Below are positions 1 through 5,247 of a stretch of 21,054 nt of DNA, piece by piece. Each line of letters starts with the position of its first letter. The first letter of the stretch is position 1. The translations under genes and the position numbers were made by a program. Below the pieces are notes generated by a model. It was not told where the DNA came from and made no database searches. It saw nothing but the letters and a program-made list of their open reading frames with translations. The DNA is from Bacteroidales bacterium (lineage in GTDB: Bacteria > Bacteroidota > Bacteroidia > Bacteroidales > UBA3663), in the NCBI GenBank assembly GCA_030526445.1, contig JAUNCV010000016.1, positions 1 to 21,054 on the forward strand. Reading direction: 5' to 3'.

Positions 1-1
1 C

Positions 2-763
2 TATTATGTAACTCAGTGTAGCAATGGTCGTGAGGCAATGGAACAAATACTTCGTCAGGCTCCAGATCTGGTAATTAGCGATGTTATGATGCCAGAAATG
101 GATGGCAATGAACTTTGCAAAAATATCAGAAGCAATGTACTCATTAGCCATGTGCCTGTCATTTTGCTCACAGCTCGTTCTACTGATGTCGACCAGATTC
201 AGGGACTCGAGGTAGGCGCCGATGCATTCTTGGCGAAGCCTTTTAATGTGGATGTCCTCATGAAGATGACGCAGAATGTGATTCGAAATCACGAGCGTCT
301 TAAAAATACATTCTCAGGACAGCAAGATCAGACTGGTAAGATTGAAGTGCCCAAAGAAAAGACACCAGATGAGAGACTTATGGATCGCATCAACCGTGTA
401 CTTAACGAGCGTATTTCTGACCCAACTCTTTCGGCCGAAATAGTAGCACGTGAGGTGGGTTTAAGCCGAGTGCATCTTTATAGAAAACTTAAGGAATTGA
501 CCAATCAGTCTGCTCGAGACTATATTCGCAATATGCGTATCATTAAGGCTGCAGATTTGCTTACAGCTCGAAAGGTGTCGATTGGAGAGGTTGCCAATAG
601 TGTGGGATATACAGATCAGCGTAACTTCTCAACCGCTTTTAAGTCCATCTATGGCATGACGCCAAGCGAATATATGGAGAAGCATTTGGATTCAAATGCG
701 CCCCAAGAGCACAAAGAAACGCCTGTCCCTAAAAAGGTAACAGGCGAAGAAGAGTGGTATTGA
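2..763 (+). CDS. Hybrid two-component system (HTCS) regulator, C-terminal part (receiver + AraC-type HTH), 5' truncated by window
   Basis: The frame is open from base 2 to the TGA at 761-763, so this is the end of a longer gene. The visible part starts inside a response-regulator receiver domain. The phospho-acceptor Asp is in ISDVMMPEMDG (codon 80-82), the conserved Thr is in ILLTAR and the conserved Lys is in LAKPF. After a linker of about 35 residues comes an AraC-family double helix-turn-helix (about bases 370-690), with LSRVHLYRKLKELT and the second-helix signature VGYTDQRNFSTAFKSIYG followed by MTPSEY. A receiver followed directly by AraC HTH at the C-terminus is typical of Bacteroidota HTCS proteins, which have a periplasmic propeller sensor and a histidine kinase in the missing N-terminal part; a stand-alone response regulator is less likely. 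HTCS proteins usually activate a nearby polysaccharide utilisation locus on sensing an oligosaccharide. Inference: it controls the xus operon, although a three-gene unit intervenes. Confidence 0.88.
   Translation, partial: YYVTQCSNGREAMEQILRQAPDLVISDVMMPEMDGNELCKNIRSNVLISHVPVILLTARSTDVDQIQGLEVGADAFLAKPFNVDVLMKMTQNVIRNHERLKNTFSGQQDQTGKIEVPKEKTPDERLMDRINRVLNERISDPTLSAEIVAREVGLSRVHLYRKLKELTNQSARDYIRNMRIIKAADLLTARKVSIGEVANSVGYTDQRNFSTAFKSIYGMTPSEYMEKHLDSNAPQEHKETPVPKKVTGEEEWY
712..746 (-). terminator. Possible rho-independent terminator of the leftward PD40/DUF6057/DUF3857 operon
   Basis: Read on the minus strand, CGCCTGT (746-740) pairs with ACAGGCG (726-720), with an inner CCT/AGG pairing over a TTTT loop, followed by TTTCTTTG (719-712). 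It lies about 20 bases past the stop of the leftward gene, inside the last codons of the convergent HTCS gene. Read on the plus strand the hairpin is followed by an A/G-rich stretch, so it should work in one direction only. The T-run is interrupted and the stem has a small internal loop. Confidence 0.45.
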
Positions 764-766
764 TAT

Positions 767-2281
767 TTATTGTGCTTGCTGAGCTTCGCGCTCAATGACA
801 TCTTCAAACTGTTTGGCAGAAATCTTGACAGGTTCTTTCATGAATTCTGGACGATTGAATGAATTGAAGCTCAACGTATAGTACAAGGGTGACTGCTGAG
901 GCACCTCAAATGGCTTGTGACAATGCCCGTTCTTATCAAAATAGGCTATGTATGGACGTGTATAGTTGCCATCATCGCGACGAGAGGCGGTCATAAGCCA
1001 GCGACCATTGCTTGAGAACGAAGGATAAGATTCCGAATACTGAGAGTTGATGCCCATGGCGGGTGTCAACTTTTTTTTGTCGAGGTCGTAGAGCATGATG
1101 TCTGCCGAAGGATGCCATACGTGGAAACATCCATAGGGAGCCAAGGAGAAAGCAACGTAACGTCCATCGGGAGAAATGCGAGGCAAGGTGACGCTCATAG
1201 AGTCTGCGCTGGCTTCATACACGATTTCTGTGGGTCCAAATGTGCCTGATTGACGGTCAAAGTGCTTGCGGCAAAGATCATATCTTATGTCGCTAAGATG
1301 CTGTTGTGCCTCGGCAAAAAGATCTTTTGCATTGGAGTCGAAAGGTGTTCTTGCAGAGGTGAAGTACAACCATTCGCCATCGGGGCTCCAGGTTGGAAAA
1401 CACTCCAACTGATCTGTTTCGTCCGAGATAGTAGTTACTTTGTTTGCCTTGACGTCATAGAGAATTAAGTCACTGGCAGCATCGAATACTTCAACCTTTG
1501 AGGCATGTGTAGGATGGAAAACTTGCGCAGTTTTGTTGGTCGAAAAAGCGATGAGTTGCTCAGTGGGGTGCCAAGCCGGATAGACGCCAGCAGAAAGTGT
1601 CTGTGGAGTTTTTAGATTTACCTTGGATGCTTTACCCTCGCTTACTATCACAGTGCCACTCCAGTCGTTACGCACATGAAAGAGCATATTTTCAGTGCCA
1701 TAGTTCTGGTATGAATGGCAGTTGATACAGTGTCCTTTCTTCTGTGTAATCATCTGGCGTGTGTTAAAGATCTCTTTCGTTTCGAACGAGCGCAGGTCGC
1801 GCTGTTCAATGATGAGTTCTTCGTAACTTACATACGAGGGTGGTATGAGACGATAGGAGATGTATGGGTCAATCTCTTCTTCGGCAACATGGATTTCAAA
1901 GGGATTGAATGCGTACCATTCGCCTTGTTGCTCAACAAATATTTCAACCTCAATGCTGCCGCCTCGTGCCACTTGCTTCAGTTCTTCCCACTCGTTGGGG
2001 TCAATGATGACCTGCATGCTTTTGCCGTATGTGAAACTCAGTTCTTTGTCGGTTTGATTGCTTCGGGTCGAGAAACGAGCTACCATGCGGTCACCATTTT
2101 CGCGAACCAAAAAGTTTGTTGGGCAGAGGTTTGCTGGGATGGTGACACCTTGGTAATCGGGTTGTATAGAGAGCGGTTTGCTTACCAAAAGAGCCTGTTC
2201 TGGCACTTTGGGTCGGTCTTTGCATCCTACTAGTAAAAGCGAAGCGCAGAGGATGAAGATATTAATATGTTTTTGCATCAT
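767..2281 (-). CDS. PD40/TolB-like beta-propeller lipoprotein with a CxxCH haem-type motif
   Basis: The preferred start is one of two adjacent ATGs at 2281 and 2278, because a lipoprotein signal peptide follows directly: MQKH, a hydrophobic core, then lipobox LVGC. An ATG at 2317 would put 12 extra hydrophobic residues in front and is less likely. The mature protein should be membrane-anchored. An N-terminal region of about 170 residues precedes a GHCINCHSYQ segment, whose CxxCH fits covalent c-type haem attachment. The C-terminal part carries PD40/TolB-like blade motifs (PTWSPDGEWLYFTSAR, ISPDGRYVAFS, PSFSSNGRWLMTASR). Such proteins are often labelled cytochrome-c-like or TolB-like in Bacteroidota; no substrate is known to me. 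The start overlaps the end of the upstream membrane-protein gene by 17-20 bases, which suggests translational coupling. The stop is 3 bases from that of the convergent HTCS gene. Whether haem is actually bound is an inference from the motif. Confidence 0.82.
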   Translation of the reverse strand: MMQKHINIFILCASLLLVGCKDRPKVPEQALLVSKPLSIQPDYQGVTIPANLCPTNFLVRENGDRMVARFSTRSNQTDKELSFTYGKSMQVIIDPNEWEELKQVARGGSIEVEIFVEQQGEWYAFNPFEIHVAEEEIDPYISYRLIPPSYVSYEELIIEQRDLRSFETKEIFNTRQMITQKKGHCINCHSYQNYGTENMLFHVRNDWSGTVIVSEGKASKVNLKTPQTLSAGVYPAWHPTEQLIAFSTNKTAQVFHPTHASKVEVFDAASDLILYDVKANKVTTISDETDQLECFPTWSPDGEWLYFTSARTPFDSNAKDLFAEAQQHLSDIRYDLCRKHFDRQSGTFGPTEIVYEASADSMSVTLPRISPDGRYVAFSLAPYGCFHVWHPSADIMLYDLDKKKLTPAMGINSQYSESYPSFSSNGRWLMTASRRDDGNYTRPYIAYFDKNGHCHKPFEVPQQSPLYYTLSFNSFNRPEFMKEPVKISAKQFEDVIEREAQQAQ

Positions 2282-4031
2282 TGCAGAAATAATAAAAATA
2301 CCAATAGGAATGATCATTGATTGGTTTGGCTACACTATGAAAAACTTCGTAGCGTGCAGGTATGTTTGCATCGAAACGGAAGTTTGAGGCCGGATAGTGC
2401 TCAGCATCATGCTGGCAGCCAAGATAGGCAGCCTCTTGTACGGCAACTGGCATCTTCCCGCTTCTTGTAAGGCGAGAAAAGGCATAGAGATGTGGCCAAA
2501 AACATTCGTAACTTTTTAGCATCATAGAGTAGATTAGAGCCAGTTCTTCTGTTCGGACACTTTGGTAGCCTGTTACTTCGGCAAAAGTCCTGTAGATACG
2601 AAATTCAGGGCTGCCATCGTCTTTTCGCACTCGGGTGTCAAGGTCTCGGTTGAGTTCGCACATGAGTAGCATTTCAGGCTGTTGGCTCATCAGCTCTCGT
2701 TTGAAAAGCAATGGATAGTAACGATGAACAAATGCCTCGTTGAAGGGAGCAATGCGCAAAAGATCGAAATATTTGCGTGCTAAATCGGTTTCATTGCTTA
2801 CCAAAGCAGCGAGAGCTAGGATTTTCAGATTATCATTGGTAAAACCAAACTCTACACTATTTTCAATGGCCCAGTGCGTGGCATCATTTGCCATGCCATG
2901 ATAGAGGTAGAGTAGTGGGGCGCAGGTGTGAGCCATGTGCAAGGGCAGTGAGTCTGGCACGATTGGCTCTGGGCCGATGTTATCATAACGAAACATATCT
3001 TGTGCCAAAGACCCTTTGTGAAGCAGTGCTACATTCTTGCAACTTACCATCTGTCGCGTCGGTCCAGATGGAGCCTCTTTCATGTCTTGTAATACATCAT
3101 CCCAGCGACATTCTTCAAGGGCACGATACATGCGTAACTCTGCGTGGAAGTTGTAGTCAGTGATGTGTGTGCAAAGCATGCCACAAACAGCCGCTAATGC
3201 GCCTGTAGTGGCTACTTTCCAGCCTCCGCGTTTTGGTTGTAGGTGCGAAACAACAACAATGACAATCAAAATGAGTGTCAAAGCAACGAATGCACCTGTA
3301 ATGAGGCTGGATTCAGCTCCTGTGAATTCAGCATGAGGGAAATGTGCTGTCCAAGCCTCTTGCCAACGGAGTGTTGTGTATTGTCGCGCTATCACAGGAG
3401 GCAACATGGTAGCGGCTATCAAGGCAAGACAAAGACTCTGCCAGCAGTGTTGTAAAGCACTTCGAACAGCCATAAGCAAAAGAGCCAGAGTTGAGTACCA
3501 ACCCAATAGCGGATAGCTTGCTGCAGCTAGTAGAATGCCTGCAATCTGCCATCCTTTCCGTGGTTTAACCGAATCGCCTTTCCCAAATCCAATGAATACC
3601 TGTTGCAAAAATAGGGCGAGAAGTAAACCGATACTTTCACGCACCCAGTAGCCTGGCATTTTGAGATAATAGAGCCAGTATCCAACACCGATAATTGAGG
3701 CTACCAAGGCACTGAGAGGAAGCAGGTGTAACCAACGCCAAGAGTGGGGCAACGGAAAGGTGCGATGCAGCAATTGGTAGATGAGAGCCCAGAGTGTGAG
3801 TAGCAATGCTATTCCCAATGCTGGGTAATGAAAACACTGAGTACCTGTAAGGCCAAGCCATATGAGTAAGCCTCCCACTTCACGCATTTTGTCAGCAAAG
3901 AAATGTGTGGAGCGAAGGAACAGCGAATGTTGCTGCGCCATGTAGAGCACATCTTCATTGAGCCACAAGAGCAATGCAGCTACTACGATGAAGCAGGTAA
4001 AGAATAAAAGTTCAATGTATTTTTTAGACAT
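2262..4031 (-). CDS. Polytopic membrane protein with soluble helical C-terminal half (probable DUF6057 family)
   Basis: I chose the ATG at 4031 (589 residues); extending two codons upstream would need a TTG start. The first ~290 residues contain about eight or nine hydrophobic segments typical of inner-membrane helices, for example around residues 6-24, 70-88, 101-122, 131-149, 161-190, 196-213, 244-262 and 273-288. The second half (about 295-589) is soluble and looks mostly helical, with segments such as NDNLKILALAALVSNETDLA and RTEELALIYSMMLKSYECFW that resemble TPR-like repeats without a clean consensus. The overall design matches what I recall of the Bacteroidota DUF6057 family, but I cannot confirm this by search. 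The gene starts 12 bases after the DUF3857-type gene and overlaps the PD40 lipoprotein gene, so the three are almost certainly co-transcribed. No enzymatic motif was recognised. Confidence 0.75.
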   Translation of the reverse strand: MSKKYIELLFFTCFIVVAALLLWLNEDVLYMAQQHSLFLRSTHFFADKMREVGGLLIWLGLTGTQCFHYPALGIALLLTLWALIYQLLHRTFPLPHSWRWLHLLPLSALVASIIGVGYWLYYLKMPGYWVRESIGLLLALFLQQVFIGFGKGDSVKPRKGWQIAGILLAAASYPLLGWYSTLALLLMAVRSALQHCWQSLCLALIAATMLPPVIARQYTTLRWQEAWTAHFPHAEFTGAESSLITGAFVALTLILIVIVVVSHLQPKRGGWKVATTGALAAVCGMLCTHITDYNFHAELRMYRALEECRWDDVLQDMKEAPSGPTRQMVSCKNVALLHKGSLAQDMFRYDNIGPEPIVPDSLPLHMAHTCAPLLYLYHGMANDATHWAIENSVEFGFTNDNLKILALAALVSNETDLARKYFDLLRIAPFNEAFVHRYYPLLFKRELMSQQPEMLLMCELNRDLDTRVRKDDGSPEFRIYRTFAEVTGYQSVRTEELALIYSMMLKSYECFWPHLYAFSRLTRSGKMPVAVQEAAYLGCQHDAEHYPASNFRFDANIPARYEVFHSVAKPINDHSYWYFYYFCNDAKTY

Positions 4032-4043
4032 TTTCAAGCAGTT

Positions 4044-4973
4044 TTATTTCACGCTAACCGCCAGATGGCTCCAGCCTTTTGGCATTGGGGCTGGACGGCT
4101 CATGCGAGCATTGTTGCAGAGTGCTACAAGCTTGATGGCTTGTGTGGCAGGTGCGAGATTTTTGGCTTCGATAATGTAATGGTTTGTTGGGAAACTCTCG
4201 GGAGCTTTCATGTCACCACAGTTTGATTCAATTCGAACAACACCTTGTTCAACATGCTTGGAAATAGCTTCGTTGATGGGTACATTGACGTTATACTGAA
4301 TCATGGCCGGAATGTCATAGTCGCACTTGGCGTAAAGCACAGGAAGGGGTTCCTGGAAGGTCCAGTCATAGAGGAACGAAGGTCTATAACTGGTAATCTG
4401 ATACTGACACTCTATGATGTCGCCAACTTTAGCATCAGGAACTATGATGTGCATGACCTTGTAATATTCATCGAGTTGTTCAACCTCAAATGTGTTCTGC
4501 TTAAATACGCGTTTTTCCACCTTGCCTTTTTCGTTCTTGCTTAGTACATTGACTTTAAGGTAGGCAATGCCGTCAAACTGAGCTTCTCCGGCCTTGTGTT
4601 TGCCGGCTGTGCTATAGTAGCAGATATCAAGGTTTGCATTTCCGTTCTCCTTTAGAATCTTGGTGCGCATGCATACTTCGTAATGCACTTCAGTGCCGGG
4701 GAAATCTATTTCGTTGTTGCCACTACGGTCAAGGTTCGAAACGCTCATTTCCATATTGGCATTACTTGTAAAGGTGAACGCATTGGTTAGTTTGAATGTG
4801 GCAGAGATAGACTTATGCAGAACAACTGCCTCTGCTTCGGGGTATTGTTCACATTGGGTCATTGCCCACTCTTCATCTGTTGGCTTACCAAATTTATAGT
4901 TTTTTTGAGCCCATAGAGTTGAAGCGCTGCAAACGAATAGAATGCCGATGAGTAGATAGCGTAAATGTTTCAT
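4044..4973 (-). CDS. Exported DUF3857-type protein without a transglutaminase domain
   Basis: 309 residues with a clear cleavable signal peptide: MKHLRY, a hydrophobic core, and a likely cut after SASTLWA at about residue 22. The mature part resembles the DUF3857 region normally found at the N-terminus of Bacteroidota periplasmic transglutaminase-like proteins. It has an early AEAVVLHKS segment, a central stretch ending VMHIIVPDAKVGDIIECQYQ, and a following SFLYDWTFQEPLPVLYAKCDYDIP, typical of the 'aromatic dipole' pattern of that domain. Family members usually run past 600 residues with a Cys-His-Asp transglutaminase domain. Here the protein stops after the DUF3857-like part with no sign of a frameshift, so it is a naturally short form. 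First gene of a three-gene operon with its own promoter. The role is unknown; it may be a binding or assembly protein in the periplasm. Confidence 0.78.
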   Translation of the reverse strand: MKHLRYLLIGILFVCSASTLWAQKNYKFGKPTDEEWAMTQCEQYPEAEAVVLHKSISATFKLTNAFTFTSNANMEMSVSNLDRSGNNEIDFPGTEVHYEVCMRTKILKENGNANLDICYYSTAGKHKAGEAQFDGIAYLKVNVLSKNEKGKVEKRVFKQNTFEVEQLDEYYKVMHIIVPDAKVGDIIECQYQITSYRPSFLYDWTFQEPLPVLYAKCDYDIPAMIQYNVNVPINEAISKHVEQGVVRIESNCGDMKAPESFPTNHYIIEAKNLAPATQAIKLVALCNNARMSRPAPMPKGWSHLAVSVK

Positions 4974-5015
4974 TGTATGATGTTTTTTTGAATTAGCGAG
5001 TTATTTTTTATGCTG

Positions 5016-5045
5016 CAAAGATACATATTTTTTATGAAAAACAAA
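5016..5045 (-). promoter_or_regulatory. Bacteroidota-type promoter for the DUF3857/DUF6057/PD40 operon
   Basis: On the minus strand, TATCTTTG (5023-5016) matches the Bacteroidota -7 element TAnnTTTG. A TTTG (5045-5042) lies 18 bases upstream as the -33 element. The implied transcription start is about 5010, giving an untranslated leader of roughly 38 bases before the ATG at 4973. The surroundings are AT-rich, as expected for a promoter. Confidence 0.65.
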
Positions 5046-5065
5046 ACATTCTGTTCTATAAATCT

Positions 5066-5177
5066 ACACCTCGGGTAACGTTTCTTTAAAACCCGTGTCT
5101 TGTGCTCTCGAAACCAGGGTTCTAAGAAGACAAAACCTAGGTCTTGCTCCCCTCGGAACCTGGGTCCTATGGTGATA
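5066..5177. repeat. Five degenerate tandem 22-23 base units in an intergenic region
   Basis: Units start at about 5066, 5089, 5111, 5133 and 5156. Each begins with a core close to AAACCNGGGTCTT: ACACCTCGGGTAAC, AAACCCGTGTCTTG, AAACCAGGGTTCT, AAACCTAGGTCTTG and GAACCTGGGTCCT. The second half of each unit varies; two share a TCG ending. Each core is itself a small dyad (ACC...GGT), with ACCTAGGT at 5135-5142 a perfect palindrome. The block lies between the xylanase terminator and the promoter of the left operon, starting about 20 bases upstream of that promoter's -33 element. It has no coding potential that I trust. The two-turn helical period would suit a row of protein-binding sites, but a decayed intergenic repeat is also possible. 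Confidence 0.6.
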
Positions 5178-5185
5178 CAAATGAT

Positions 5186-5222
5186 AATAAAAAAGCAGCG
5201 CTCCCTGTTGGGGGCGCTGCTT
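5186..5222 (-). terminator. Rho-independent terminator of the xus operon
   Basis: On the minus strand, AAGCAGCGC (5222-5214) pairs with GCGCTGCTT (5201-5193). The stem is extended by one G-T wobble and three more G-C pairs to 13 pairs, closing a four-base loop (5209-5206). A T-rich tail TTTTATTAT follows (5192-5184). It lies 26 bases past the xylanase stop codon and is a strong, classic terminator. Confidence 0.9.
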
Positions 5223-5247
5223 ATACTGTATATTAGAAGAATTCTTC

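Noticed and set aside
1715..2233. 172-codon plus-strand open frame opposite the PD40 lipoprotein gene
   Set aside because: The opposite strand encodes clear propeller and CxxCH motifs; this frame has no domain or signal and fits a shadow frame.
767..2317. Longer start of the PD40 lipoprotein at 2317
   Set aside because: It would add a second short hydrophobic stretch before a complete lipoprotein signal peptide and lengthen the overlap with the upstream gene; the ATG pair at 2281/2278 fits better.
2262..4037. Longer start of the membrane protein two codons upstream
   Set aside because: It would use TTG; an ATG two codons later (4031) gives a normal start just before the first membrane segment.
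5066..5177. Could the five tandem units be a CRISPR array?
   Set aside because: The units are contiguous, degenerate and 22-23 bases long without distinct spacers, and there are no cas genes nearby.
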